64,000 nt of DNA from Marivivens sp. (GCA_024642115.1 JAHEBU010000007.1:1-64000); one strand, 5' to 3'. Positions 50,695 to 59,294 are shown, counted from the stretch's first letter. Notes: generated from the sequence alone by a model not told the origin. Program-made: numbers and translations.

Positions 50695-51393
50695 ATGGCG
50701 GAACACCGCATTCAAGGGATCATTTTCGACAAGGACGGCACGCTGTTCGATTTCAACGCGACCTGGGGCGCCTGGACCCGGGGGATGCTGGCGGACGAGG
50801 CACGGGGCGATGCCGCCCTGCTGGCCGCTCTTGCCGATGTGCTGGGCTATGATTTGGAGGGCGGCCGGTTTTATCCCAGCTCCATCGTCATTGCCGAAAC
50901 GACCGCCGTGGTCGCCGAGGCCATGTTGCCGCTGCTGCCCGGCGCCGACAAGGATGACCTTGTCCGCCGCATGAAGTCCAAATCGACCGAAGTGCCCCAG
51001 ATCGAGGCAGTGCCGCTTGCCTCTTACATGGCCGGGCTGCGGTCGCGCGGGCTGCGGTTGGGGCTGGCCACCAACGACGCCGAGGCCCCGGCGCTCAACC
51101 ACCTTGGCCGCGCGGGGATCACCGAACATTTCGATTTCATCGCGGGGTTTGACAGCGGTCACGGGGCAAAGCCGGGGCCGGGGCAGTTGCTGGCGTTTTG
51201 TGCTGCGACTGGCCTCGACCCCGCCCGGGTCGCCATGGTCGGCGACAGCACCCACGATCTGCACGCCGGGCGGGCGGCGGGGATGGTGACGGTGGGGGTG
51301 CTGACCGGCCCCGCGTCGCACGACGACTTGTCGCCCATTGCCGACGTGGTTCTGGGGTCGATCGGCGAAATTCCGGGCTGGCTCGACCGCTGA
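50695..51393 (+). CDS. HAD-family phosphatase
   Basis: A 232-residue haloacid-dehalogenase-type phosphatase. Motif I is FDKDGTLFDF (about 10-19, nucleophile Asp11), motif II TND near LATNDAEAP, the motif III lysine is in HGAKPGPGQLL and motif IV is VAMVGDSTHDLHAG. The helical cap domain lies between motifs I and II. Resembles phosphoglycolate phosphatase and pyrophosphatases of the GMHA/Gph type; the substrate cannot be assigned. The MttB homologue follows after 100 nt on the same strand. Confidence 0.9.
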   Translation: MAEHRIQGIIFDKDGTLFDFNATWGAWTRGMLADEARGDAALLAALADVLGYDLEGGRFYPSSIVIAETTAVVAEAMLPLLPGADKDDLVRRMKSKSTEVPQIEAVPLASYMAGLRSRGLRLGLATNDAEAPALNHLGRAGITEHFDFIAGFDSGHGAKPGPGQLLAFCAATGLDPARVAMVGDSTHDLHAGRAAGMVTVGVLTGPASHDDLSPIADVVLGSIGEIPGWLDR

Positions 51394-51493
51394 AACGACA
51401 TCAGGCGAGTTTTGCGACGCCGGGCGTCGCATTCGGGTCCGCATCATGGCCCCGCTGGCGCGATTGTGGGGCCAACCCCAACCGGAGGCCCCG

Positions 51494-53065
51494 ATGACCG
51501 ACGCACCCGCCGATACCCTCACCAAAAAGCGCCGCACCGGGGGCCGGGCGGCCAACACCGCCAAGCGCGGGCTTGAGCTGTTTCACCAGATGCCCTGGCG
51601 GCTGCCCGTCAACACCGACCGCCCGACCGAGCCGCTGGGTCCCGAAGGCGTGCAGGCTATCCATGATGGGGCGATGCGCATCCTCGAGGATATCGGTATC
51701 GAGTTCCTGAACGAAGAGGCTCTGGTCCTGTTCAAACAGGCCGGTTGCACCGTCAACGGCACCAACGTCCGGATGGGCCGGGACTGGGTGATTGAGATGG
51801 TCCGCAAGGCCCCGGCCCACTTTACCATCACCCCGCGCAACACCGACCGCGAGCTGGTGATCGGCAAGAACCATATCCTGTTTGGCAACGTCTCAAGCCC
51901 GCCCAACTATTACGATCTGGAACTGGGCAAAAAGGTCAGCGGCACCCGCGCCCAATGCGCCGATCTGCTGCGCCTGACCCAGTACTTCAACTGCATCCAC
52001 TTTGCGGGCGGCTATCCAGTGGAACCGGTGGATGTCCACGCCTCGGTCCGGCATCTGGACGTGCTCTATGACAAGCTGACGATCACGGACAAGGTGATGC
52101 ACGCCTATTCCCTGGGTAAAGAGCGGGTCGAGGACGTGATGGAGATGGTTCGCATCGCGGGCGGCCTGACACACGAGGAATTCGAAGCCAAGCCCCGGAT
52201 GTACACCAACATCAACTCGACCTCGCCGCTCAAGCATGACGTGCCGATGATCGACGGCTGTCTGCGGCTGGCCAGGCGGGGGCAGGCCATCGTGGTGACC
52301 CCCTTTACGCTGGCGGGCGCGATGGCTCCGGTCACGATGGCGGGGGCGGTGACGTTGTCGATTGCCGAGGCATTGTCGGCCATCGCGCTGTTTCAATTCG
52401 TCCGCCCCGGCTGTCCTTGCGTGATCGGGACGTTCACGTCGAACGTGGATATGAAATCGGGCGCGCCCGCCTTTGGCACCCCTGAATACATGCGGGCCAC
52501 GCAGATGACCGGGCAGATGGCGCGGTTTTACGGGCTGCCAATGCGGGCCTCGGGCGTGTGTGCCGCCAACGTGCCGGACGGGCAGGCGATGTGGGAGACG
52601 TCGAATTCGCTCTGGTCTGCCGTCCAGTCGGGCACCAACATCGTCTATCATGCCGCCGGCTGGCTGGAGGGCGGGCTGATCGCCTGCCCGGAAAAGTTCA
52701 TCATGGACTGCGAGATCCTTCAGATGATCCAGCGCTATATGGAGCCGTCGATCACCGCGACCGGACCCGACGATATCGCGCTGGATGCGATCCGCGAGGT
52801 CGGCCCGACTGGCCATTATTTCGGCATCCAGCACACGCAGGATCGGTATCAGGAGGCGTTCTATCAGCCCTTCATTTCCGACTGGCGCAACTTTGAGGCC
52901 TGGGAAATCGCCGGAGCCGTCTGGACGCCCGAGCGGGCCCATCGGATGTTCAAGGATATCATCGCCCAGTTTGAAGAGCCGCCCATGGACGATGGAATCC
53001 GCGACGAATTGAAGGCGTTTGTGGCCCGCAGAAAACAGGAAGGCGGGGCGCCGACGGACTTCTGA
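51494..53065 (+). CDS. trimethylamine methyltransferase (MttB) family protein, non-pyrrolysine
   Basis: A 523-residue MttB-superfamily TIM-barrel methyltransferase. Recognised by HDGAMRILEDIGIEFLNEEAL, the VSSPPNYYDLELGK region and the C-terminal DDIALDAIREVGPTGHYFGIQHTQDRYQEAFYQP. It has no in-frame amber codon, so it belongs to the non-Pyl group that includes glycine betaine (MtgB) and other quaternary-amine demethylases. No corrinoid protein, activase or partner methyltransferase lies in the window. The ATG at 51494 follows GGAGG. A hairpin with an 8-bp stem follows the stop. Confidence 0.9.
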   Translation: MTDAPADTLTKKRRTGGRAANTAKRGLELFHQMPWRLPVNTDRPTEPLGPEGVQAIHDGAMRILEDIGIEFLNEEALVLFKQAGCTVNGTNVRMGRDWVIEMVRKAPAHFTITPRNTDRELVIGKNHILFGNVSSPPNYYDLELGKKVSGTRAQCADLLRLTQYFNCIHFAGGYPVEPVDVHASVRHLDVLYDKLTITDKVMHAYSLGKERVEDVMEMVRIAGGLTHEEFEAKPRMYTNINSTSPLKHDVPMIDGCLRLARRGQAIVVTPFTLAGAMAPVTMAGAVTLSIAEALSAIALFQFVRPGCPCVIGTFTSNVDMKSGAPAFGTPEYMRATQMTGQMARFYGLPMRASGVCAANVPDGQAMWETSNSLWSAVQSGTNIVYHAAGWLEGGLIACPEKFIMDCEILQMIQRYMEPSITATGPDDIALDAIREVGPTGHYFGIQHTQDRYQEAFYQPFISDWRNFEAWEIAGAVWTPERAHRMFKDIIAQFEEPPMDDGIRDELKAFVARRKQEGGAPTDF

Positions 53066-53069
53066 GGGG

Positions 53070-53089
53070 GGCGTTCAAGCATGAACGCC
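53070..53089. terminator. hairpin after the MttB-family gene
   Basis: A perfect 8-bp stem GGCGTTCA/TGAACGCC with AGCA loop lies five bases after the stop codon, between convergent genes. No strong T run. Confidence 0.5.
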
Positions 53090-53169
53090 AACCAAGTCAC
53101 TGATATAAAGATAAAATTCAGAAATACTGTTCTTGCGCCGGTCGTTTGACCCCGCATCGGCGACTCGGG

Positions 53170-53898
53170 TCACGGGCCTTTGATCCACGCCACAGCGTCG
53201 TCATGGGCGGCCCCGTCAAAATAGCGCATGTCGGCGTGGACGATGTGGCGGCCGACCCGTTCGGCCATGTGTTGCCACCCTTTGTCGCCCACCATCGCGA
53301 CGCGGCTGGCCTGACCGATGTGGGAGCGCGCAATGCGGAAGTGGGCGGCGAGGGCGGACAGGCCCTGCCATCCCTCGAACGCCCGCATGTCCAGCAGCAG
53401 ACGCAAATCGCCGTGGGCCTTGATATGCGCGTCCAGCCTGTCGCTGGTGCGGGCGTAATCCTCGGGGTCGGGTTTGCCGTGCAGAGTCACTTCGATGGCG
53501 GGGCCGCCCAGATCGCGCACATGGATCGACCCGAACGCTTCACGCAGCCACGCCCGCGCCTCGGCAACCTGCGCCAGCGGCACGACCCGAACGGGGCAGG
53601 GCATGATCGGTGCAAAGGCGCGAGTGGCCAGGCTCATCGCGGCGGAATCGGTGGCCAGTGCCGCCCGGTCGAACCCGCGCCAATGGGCCAGACCCATCTT
53701 GGTATCGGCCCAAGCGGCGCCCAAATCGAAGCCGGTAAAGCCTTCGTCCACGATCGCCAGAACCCGAAGGTGATCGGTGTGCCCCAGTGCCTTTTCCAAT
53801 GCGGGTATCAGGGTGGCCTCGTATTCGGTCTGCGTGACCCGGCCGGACATCCGAATTTCGATCTGGTTGTCGGGGGATGCGGTTTTAACCTCGATCAT
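53170..53898 (-). CDS. tandem SpoIIAA-like (STAS-fold) protein
   Basis: A 242-residue protein made of two SpoIIAA-like domains (PF11964 type). Domain 1 (about 10-118) has IEIRMSGRVTQTEYEATLIPALEKAL and FTGFDLGAAWADTKMGLAHWRGFDRAALATDS. Domain 2 (about 130-240) repeats the pattern with IEVTLHGKPDPEDYARTSDRLDAHIKAHGDLRLLLDM and SHIGQASRVAMVGDKGWQHM. The domain occurs in small membrane-associated or lipid-binding proteins; single-domain forms are the norm. No partner kinase or phosphatase is nearby, so an anti-anti-sigma role is not implied. Confidence 0.8.
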   Translation of the reverse strand: MIEVKTASPDNQIEIRMSGRVTQTEYEATLIPALEKALGHTDHLRVLAIVDEGFTGFDLGAAWADTKMGLAHWRGFDRAALATDSAAMSLATRAFAPIMPCPVRVVPLAQVAEARAWLREAFGSIHVRDLGGPAIEVTLHGKPDPEDYARTSDRLDAHIKAHGDLRLLLDMRAFEGWQGLSALAAHFRIARSHIGQASRVAMVGDKGWQHMAERVGRHIVHADMRYFDGAAHDDAVAWIKGP

Positions 53899-54072
53899 GG
53901 CGTTGTCCTTTTGTGGGCGGGGGATGTTTGTGATTACGCGACCCCGCTTGCGCTGTCCTTGATATGGATCACCTCACCCTGCGCCCGCCTGCACGATCGC
54001 TGTGAAATCCGGCAGAGGTAAAAAGGTACGGTTGATGCTATGTCGGAGCCGGATGATGCAAAGGACCGACCC

Positions 54073-55122
54073 ATGACCCATTCTGTCGAACTTGGCCTCG
54101 ATACCTTTGGCGATGTGACCAAGGATGCCCAAGGCATGTTGTTGCCGCAGAATCAGGTTCTGCGTGATGTGATCGACGAGGCGGTGCTGGCCGATCAGGT
54201 CGGCGTCGATTTCATCGGTCTTGGCGAACATCACCGCGACGATTTCGCCATCACCGCCCCCGAGATCCTGTTGGCCGCCATTGCCGCCAAGACGACCCGT
54301 TTGCGCATGGGTACCGCTGTCACTGTCCTGTCGTCCGACGACCCGGTGCGCCTGTTCCAGCGGTTTTCGACGCTGGACGCCATTTCAAATGGCCGGGCCG
54401 AGGTTATTCTGGGCCGGGGGTCGTTCACCGAAAGCTATGGGTTGTTCGGCTGTGAATTGGCCGATTACGAAACCCTGTTCGAGGAAAAGCTGGACCTGTT
54501 TTCCCGCCTGATCCGCGAAAAATCCGTGACGTGGAGCGGGACAACCCGCGCACCGCTGACAAACGCCAAAGTCTATCCGCCTCTGTCCGAGCGTGGTCTG
54601 ACGACGTGGATCGGTGTGGGCGGCAGCCCGGAATCGGTGGTGCGCGCCGTCCGCTATGACATGCCCATGATGCTGGCCATCATCGGCGGCGATCCCGCCC
54701 GGTTCCGCCCGTTTGTCGATCTGTATCACCGCGCCTATGCCCAGATCGGCGGCCAGCCCAAACCGCTGGGCGTCCATTCCCCCGGCCACATCGCCCCCAC
54801 CGATGCCGAGGCGGTCGAGCAGGCCAAGGCCGGGTACATGGCCCTGCGCAACCGGATCGGGGCCGAGCGTGGCTGGGGCCCGTCCCGCCCCGGCGAGTTT
54901 GAAAACGAAGTGGCGCACGGGTCGATGTATGTCGGATCGCCCGAAACCGTGGCCCGCAAGATTGCCGCCACTGTCCGGACGCTGGGTCTGGCCCGGTTCG
55001 ACATGAAGTATTCCCAAGGCACGATGTCCCACGCCGCGATGATGCGGTCGATCGAGTTGTATGGAACCAAGGTCATCCCGATGGTCCGCGACATTCTGGC
55101 GACCGATATGGCCGCCGAATGA
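54073..55122 (+). CDS. luciferase-like FMN-dependent monooxygenase
   Basis: A 349-residue bacterial-luciferase-family (LLM) flavin-dependent protein with a TIM-barrel fold. Features include DEAVLADQVGVDFIGLGEHHRDDFAITAPEILLAAIAAKT near 30-70, the GTAVTVLSSDDPVRLFQRFSTLDAISNGRAEVILGRGS core and GSPETVARKIAATVRTLG near the C-terminus. It needs reduced FMN from a separate reductase, which is not seen nearby. The substrate is unknown. The ATG at 54073 has AAAGGA upstream; the ATG at 54040 is weaker. Confidence 0.88.
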   Translation: MTHSVELGLDTFGDVTKDAQGMLLPQNQVLRDVIDEAVLADQVGVDFIGLGEHHRDDFAITAPEILLAAIAAKTTRLRMGTAVTVLSSDDPVRLFQRFSTLDAISNGRAEVILGRGSFTESYGLFGCELADYETLFEEKLDLFSRLIREKSVTWSGTTRAPLTNAKVYPPLSERGLTTWIGVGGSPESVVRAVRYDMPMMLAIIGGDPARFRPFVDLYHRAYAQIGGQPKPLGVHSPGHIAPTDAEAVEQAKAGYMALRNRIGAERGWGPSRPGEFENEVAHGSMYVGSPETVARKIAATVRTLGLARFDMKYSQGTMSHAAMMRSIELYGTKVIPMVRDILATDMAAE

Positions 55123-55238
55123 AGGCCCAACTGAAACATGGGTAACATGGGCGTGAGCGGTGAAACTGTCCCCCGCCCCCTTTCGTGAATTCAGGCAACC
55201 GGGACAATCCGGTGCCATATTCATAAGGGAGACGATCC

Positions 55239-55787
55239 ATGAAACTTCACGCCATTCTTGCCGCCGCCGTCCTGTCCGCCGGTGCCACTGCTGCGTTCGC
55301 CGAAAACCCGATGGTAGGCGGTGCGGCCATGTTCGCCGACAAGACCATTGTTGAAAACGCAGTCAATTCGCCGATCAACACGACCCTTGTGGCTGCCGTG
55401 CAGGCCGCTGGTCTGGTGGATACGCTGAACGGCCCCGGCCCCTTTACCGTGCTGGCCCCGACTGACGAGGCGTTTGCGATGATCGACCCCGCCGCCCTGC
55501 AACAGTTGCTGCTGCCCGAGCACAAGGCACAGTTGCAACAGATCCTGACCTGCCATGTGATCGCCGCCAAGGCGATGTCGTCGGCGATTGCCGGGATGGT
55601 CGCCGATGATGGGGGCGTCCACGAGGTGACGACGGTTGGTGGGTGCGTGCTCAAGCTGCGCGCCGAAATGGGCACGATTACCGTCGAGGACGAGCGCGGC
55701 CGCAAGGCCAAGGTCATCATCGCCGATGTCGAACAGTCCAACGGTGTGATCCACGTCATCGACAAGGTGCTGCTGCCCGCCGGCTAA
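55239..55787 (+). CDS. exported fasciclin-domain protein
   Basis: A 182-residue secreted protein with a signal peptide of about 21 residues (cleavage after AFA). One fasciclin/FAS1 domain follows (about 40-180), with TLVAAVQAAGLVDTLNGPGPFTVLAPTDEAF and the H2-type GVIHVIDKVLLP end. Two cysteines (LTCHV and GGCVL) may form a disulfide. FAS1 proteins act in adhesion or stress envelope functions. Intrinsic terminators follow. Confidence 0.92.
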   Translation: MKLHAILAAAVLSAGATAAFAENPMVGGAAMFADKTIVENAVNSPINTTLVAAVQAAGLVDTLNGPGPFTVLAPTDEAFAMIDPAALQQLLLPEHKAQLQQILTCHVIAAKAMSSAIAGMVADDGGVHEVTTVGGCVLKLRAEMGTITVEDERGRKAKVIIADVEQSNGVIHVIDKVLLPAG

Positions 55788-55800
55788 GCCCGAGACGACT

Positions 55801-55823
55801 GTCTGCGGTAGGTTCCCGCAGAC
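55801..55823. terminator. hairpin after fasciclin gene
   Basis: An 8-bp stem GTCTGCGG/CCGCAGAC starts 13 nt after the stop codon. It is followed closely by a larger hairpin; together they separate convergent genes. Confidence 0.5.
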
Positions 55824-55828
55824 CAATT

Positions 55829-55870
55829 GGGACCCGGCCGGGCCGAGTGGTTCCGGCCAGTCCGGGTCCC
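55829..55870. terminator. large hairpin between convergent genes
   Basis: GGGACCCGG pairs with CCGGGTCCC (55829-55837 with 55862-55870) and the intervening GGCCG/CGGCC segments can extend the stem. It lies 8 nt from the end of the carboxymuconolactone-decarboxylase-like gene and may terminate both neighbours. Confidence 0.55.
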
Positions 55871-55878
55871 CACACCTG

Positions 55879-56271
55879 TCAGAGCAGGCCCGCTTCGCCC
55901 AGCACCTTGCGGGCGGAGCGGAAGCATTCGAGCGCCATCGGCACGCCGCAGTAGATGCCGACCACATGGATAATTGCCCGGATTTCCTCGACCGTCACGC
56001 CGTTGCTGATGGCCCCTTTGCAATGCAGTTCCCATTCGTGCATCCGCCCAAGTGCGGCCAGCATGGTCAGGTTCATCATGCTGCGCGTCTTGGCCGGGAT
56101 CACGTCGTCCCCCCACCCAAATCCCCAGCACCAGGCGGTCATCGCCTCCATCCAGGGGCGATTGAAGTCGTCGGCGTTGGCCATGCTGGCGTCCACATAG
56201 TCGGCGCCCAGCGTCGCCTTGCGCTGCTCCATACCTTTGAGAAACAGGTCTTCGTCGAAGGGGCTGGTCAT
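55879..56271 (-). CDS. carboxymuconolactone decarboxylase (AhpD-like) family protein
   Basis: A 130-residue CMD-family protein. It has TRSMMNLTMLAALGRMHEWELHCKGAISNGVTVEEIRAIIHVVGIYCGVP, the CMD helical repeat. The catalytic CxxC of AhpD is missing, so a peroxidase role is unlikely; the HC in ELHCKGA fits gamma-carboxymuconolactone decarboxylase-like proteins. No protocatechuate genes adjoin it. The ATG at 56271 was chosen by domain start. Confidence 0.88.
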   Translation of the reverse strand: MTSPFDEDLFLKGMEQRKATLGADYVDASMANADDFNRPWMEAMTAWCWGFGWGDDVIPAKTRSMMNLTMLAALGRMHEWELHCKGAISNGVTVEEIRAIIHVVGIYCGVPMALECFRSARKVLGEAGLL

Positions 56272-56290
56272 GGTTGGTCCTTTCAGGGGG

Positions 56291-57175
56291 TCAGGGTGAC
56301 AGGCAGGCCGCAAGCGCGGTGGCGAGGTTGGTCAGAAGCGCCGGATAGAGGTCCGGTCCGCGGGGGAGGGTCATTCCGTCAGGGTCAACCAGCGCGGTCT
56401 TGGCCATGGTTCCCTGCCGCAAGAGATCGCCCCAGGCCGGATTGGTTTCGGGGTCGGTCAGGACGCAGTCGATGTGACCTTGGGCCACACGGACTTGCAG
56501 GTCCTGTATTCGCGCCGGGCCGGGGGTGGTGGCGTCCGACAGGCTGATGGCCCCTGCGGCGGGCATGTCAAAGCGGTGTTCAAAGTATTGGTAGCCGTCG
56601 TGTGGGACGACGTAGGTGCGGCCAGTGACCGGGGCCAGCAGGGTGGTGATCGTGTCGGAAAGGGTGCCGAGGTCCGCCTTGGCCTGTTGCGCATTGGCGG
56701 CGTAAAGGCTGGCATGGGCTGGGTCGGCCTGCGACAGGCTTGCGGCGATCGTCTGCACCCAGGCCGAAGCGACCGAGGGGTCAAGCCACGCATGGGGGTC
56801 AATCGGCCCGCTCTCGTCCCCGTCCGCGAATGCCGGATCGGTTCGCAGGGGCAGGGCTGTCCAGCCGGACGAGGACAACAGGGCGATCTGCGTGGCATCG
56901 CCCGCCAGCGTGTCCAGCGGTTCAGTGAGCCACTGCGACAGCGCGGGCCCGGTCCAGATCACAAGATCGGCCTGCGACAGCCGCTCCGCATCTGATGGAC
57001 GCAGCGCGAAATCGTGGGGCGAGGCGCCGGGGGGGATCAGCACGTCGGGCGCACCGACCCCCACCATGACCATCGCCACAAGGCTTTGCACCGGGGCGAT
57101 GTCGGTCATCACGCGGGGCGCTTCGGCCCGCGCGGTGCTGGCGAAAAGGATCATGGCAAGGGCGAGTCGAATCAT
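56291..57175 (-). CDS. znuA: zinc ABC transporter substrate-binding protein ZnuA
   Basis: A 294-residue periplasmic metal-binding protein. Signal about 1-17; cluster-9 binding-protein hallmarks are IPPGASPHDFALRPSDAERLSQADLVIWTG (ligand His), DPHAWLDPSVA (second His) and VVPHDGYQYFEHRFD (third His). The histidine-rich loop of many ZnuA proteins is missing. It is divergent from zur-znuCB across a 69-nt region with a Zur-type palindrome, so it should be induced by zinc starvation. The start ATG at 57175 avoids a long non-coding-looking extension. Confidence 0.92.
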   Translation of the reverse strand: MIRLALAMILFASTARAEAPRVMTDIAPVQSLVAMVMVGVGAPDVLIPPGASPHDFALRPSDAERLSQADLVIWTGPALSQWLTEPLDTLAGDATQIALLSSSGWTALPLRTDPAFADGDESGPIDPHAWLDPSVASAWVQTIAASLSQADPAHASLYAANAQQAKADLGTLSDTITTLLAPVTGRTYVVPHDGYQYFEHRFDMPAAGAISLSDATTPGPARIQDLQVRVAQGHIDCVLTDPETNPAWGDLLRQGTMAKTALVDPDGMTLPRGPDLYPALLTNLATALAACLSP

Positions 57176-57218
57176 CTTTGGCCTCTTGAGGTCGGGTCGG
57201 GGTCGGGCTATAGATGAT

Positions 57219-57230
57219 ATGTTATAACAT
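57219..57230. promoter_or_regulatory. Zur operator, palindrome ATGTTATAACAT
   Basis: A perfect 12-bp AT-rich dyad lies in the 69-nt divergent promoter between znuA and zur. It resembles the core of known Zur boxes (TGTTATANNATAACA type). The dyad lies 44 nt from the znuA start and 15 nt from the zur start, so one operator could repress both directions. Confidence 0.8.
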
Positions 57231-57244
57231 AACAAGGTTGCGTG

Positions 57245-57745
57245 ATGCCCCCCGCCTCGAGCCCTACCGAGCCGATCGGATTTTCCCGACACGATCACGG
57301 GTCCTGCGTGCATGACGCGATGGCCGTGGCCGAGGCGCGCTGTCACGACGCCCGCGCCCAGTTGACCCCGGTGCGCCGCCGCACGCTTGAGATATTGTTG
57401 GAAGCGCATCAGGCGCTGGGTGCCTATGACGTGCTGGCGCGGCTTGAGAAGGACGGCTTTGGATCGAAGCCGCCTGTCGCCTATCGCGCCTTAGGTTTTC
57501 TGGTCGATCACGGGTTGGCGCATCGGATCGAACGGCTGAACGCCTTTGTCGCTTGCGCCCATCCCGGTGCGGCCCACGATCCCGCCTTTATGATCTGCCG
57601 GTCCTGTCACAAGGTGGCCGAGGCCGAGGCCGCCCCCGGTGACGCCCTGAACCAGACCGCCCGGCAACAGGGGTTCATGATCGAACAGACTGTAGTCGAG
57701 GCCGAAGGTCTGTGTCCCGCCTGCCAGCCGGGGGTGCCGTCATGA
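57245..57745 (+). CDS. zur: zinc uptake regulator Zur (Fur family)
   Basis: A 166-residue Fur-family repressor. The winged-helix DNA-binding domain (about 35-100) includes LTPVRRRTLEILLEAHQALGAYDVLARL and KPPVAYRALGFLVDHGLAHRI. The dimerisation and metal domain has ICRSCHKVAEAEA and CPAC near the C-terminus, the structural zinc tetracysteine. It sits directly with the znu genes and its own operator. The ATG at 57245 or the GTG at 57242 may be used; AAGG favours the ATG. Confidence 0.93.
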   Translation: MPPASSPTEPIGFSRHDHGSCVHDAMAVAEARCHDARAQLTPVRRRTLEILLEAHQALGAYDVLARLEKDGFGSKPPVAYRALGFLVDHGLAHRIERLNAFVACAHPGAAHDPAFMICRSCHKVAEAEAAPGDALNQTARQQGFMIEQTVVEAEGLCPACQPGVPS

Positions 57746-58497
57746 GCCTGTTGTCCGCCGACCGGATCGACGTGCGCCACGGTGGCCAGATCGCCCTGCA
57801 AGGGGTGAGCCTGTCGGTCGAGCCGGGCGAGATCCTGACCATCGTCGGCCCCAACGGGTCTGGAAAATCGACGTTGTTGCGCGCCCTGATCGGCGCGGTG
57901 GCCCCATCCCGGGGGACGGTGCGCCGCGCCAATGGCCTGCGCATCGGCTATGTCCCTCAGAAACTGCATATCGACCCCACGTTGCCCCTGACCGTGCGCC
58001 GGTTTCTGGACCTGCCGCGCCGGGTCACGACCCCCGAGGCCGAAGAGGCACTGGCCAATGCGGGCGTGTCGGGGGTCATCGGTCAACAGATGGCGTCCCT
58101 TTCGGGCGGGCAGTTCCAGCGCGTTCTGCTGGCCCGCGCCCTGCTGGGCAACCCGCAGGTGCTTATGCTGGACGAAGCGACCCAAGGGTTGGACCAGCCC
58201 GGATCGGCGGCGTTTTATCGGCAGATCGAAGAGGTCCGGGGTCGTCTGGGCTGTGCCGTCCTGATGGTCAGCCACGAATTGCATGTGGTGATGAGCGCGT
58301 CGGACCGGGTTATCTGCCTGAACCACCATATCTGCTGCGAAGGGACCCCCGAGGTGGTCAGCGCCGCACCGGCCTACCGCGAACTTTTTGGCACCGGGAC
58401 GGGCGGGGCGCTGGCCCTTTATCGCCACGAACATGACCACGGGCATGATCATGACCATGATCACAGCCATTCCCATAGTCACGAGGCGGCCGAGTGA
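57742..58497 (+). CDS. znuC: zinc ABC transporter ATP-binding protein ZnuC
   Basis: A 251-residue ATPase. Walker A GPNGSGKST (about 36-44), signature LSGGQFQRVLLARALL, Walker B VLMLDEATQGLD and the switch His in VSHELH. The C-terminal tail (about 230-251) is packed with histidine and aspartate and could bind zinc, perhaps as a cytoplasmic sensor or buffer. Starts in a 4-bp overlap with zur and ends as TGATG with znuB. Confidence 0.95.
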   Translation: MSLLSADRIDVRHGGQIALQGVSLSVEPGEILTIVGPNGSGKSTLLRALIGAVAPSRGTVRRANGLRIGYVPQKLHIDPTLPLTVRRFLDLPRRVTTPEAEEALANAGVSGVIGQQMASLSGGQFQRVLLARALLGNPQVLMLDEATQGLDQPGSAAFYRQIEEVRGRLGCAVLMVSHELHVVMSASDRVICLNHHICCEGTPEVVSAAPAYRELFGTGTGGALALYRHEHDHGHDHDHDHSHSHSHEAAE

Positions 58498-59294
58498 TGT
58501 TGGACGATTTCCTGATCCGTGCGGCCTTGGCCGGTCTCGGCACGGCCTTGGCCGCTGGGTTGCTTGGCTGTTTCGTGGTCTGGCGGCGCATGGCGTATTT
58601 CGGCGACGCGACCGCCCATGCGGCCATTCTGGGCGTGGCGGTGTCGCTGGGGTTTCAGGTGTCGGTCCTGACGGGCGTGGCTTTGGTCGCGCTGGGCATG
58701 GCTTTAGCCATTCACTGGTTGACGGGGCGCAATCACGCGATGGATGCGACCTTGGGTGTGTTGGCGCATGGGGCCCTGGCGCTGGGACTGGTCGCGGTCG
58801 CGCTGATCCCCGGGGCGCGGATCAATCTGGACGCTTATCTGTTTGGCGATGTCCTGACGGTGACGCGGGCCGATCTGGCGGTGATCTGGGGCGGGGCGAC
58901 GGTTGTGTGCGCGGTGCTTTGGTTGCATTGGTCAGCCCTGCTGACCGCCACGCTGAACCCCGATCTGGCCTATGCCGCAGGCATCGACCCCCGCCGGGAA
59001 CAACTGATTCTGACCCTGTTGCTGGCTGCCGTAGTCGCCGTGTCGATCAAGGTGGTGGGGGCGTTGCTGATTACCGCCCTGCTGATCATCCCGGCCGCCG
59101 CCGCCCGCCCCTTTGCCCGCACCCCCGAAGGGATGGCTGCAATGGCCACGGGCATCGGCGCCTTTGCCGCCCTTGCCGGGTTGCGGTTGTCGTTGTGGCT
59201 GGACACGCCTGTCGGCCCCAGCATCGTTTGCGTGGCCGCCGGGGTCTTTGCCCTTGCCACGATCGGCGGACAATTGCGGACAATTGGCAGGTAA
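58497..59294 (+). CDS. znuB: zinc ABC transporter permease ZnuB
   Basis: A 265-residue inner-membrane permease of the ABC-3 family with about eight helices. Landmarks are LAGLGTALAAGLLGCFVVWRRMAYFGDATAHAAILGVAVSLG and VVGALLITALLIIPAAAARPFA. It pairs with ZnuC and the binding protein ZnuA. The ATG at 58497 shares one base with the znuC stop. Confidence 0.95.
   Translation: MLDDFLIRAALAGLGTALAAGLLGCFVVWRRMAYFGDATAHAAILGVAVSLGFQVSVLTGVALVALGMALAIHWLTGRNHAMDATLGVLAHGALALGLVAVALIPGARINLDAYLFGDVLTVTRADLAVIWGGATVVCAVLWLHWSALLTATLNPDLAYAAGIDPRREQLILTLLLAAVVAVSIKVVGALLITALLIIPAAAARPFARTPEGMAAMATGIGAFAALAGLRLSLWLDTPVGPSIVCVAAGVFALATIGGQLRTIGR

Noticed and set aside
51494-53065. Pyrrolysine-containing trimethylamine methyltransferase
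   Set aside because: The reading frame runs without an in-frame TAG, so it is the non-Pyl group.
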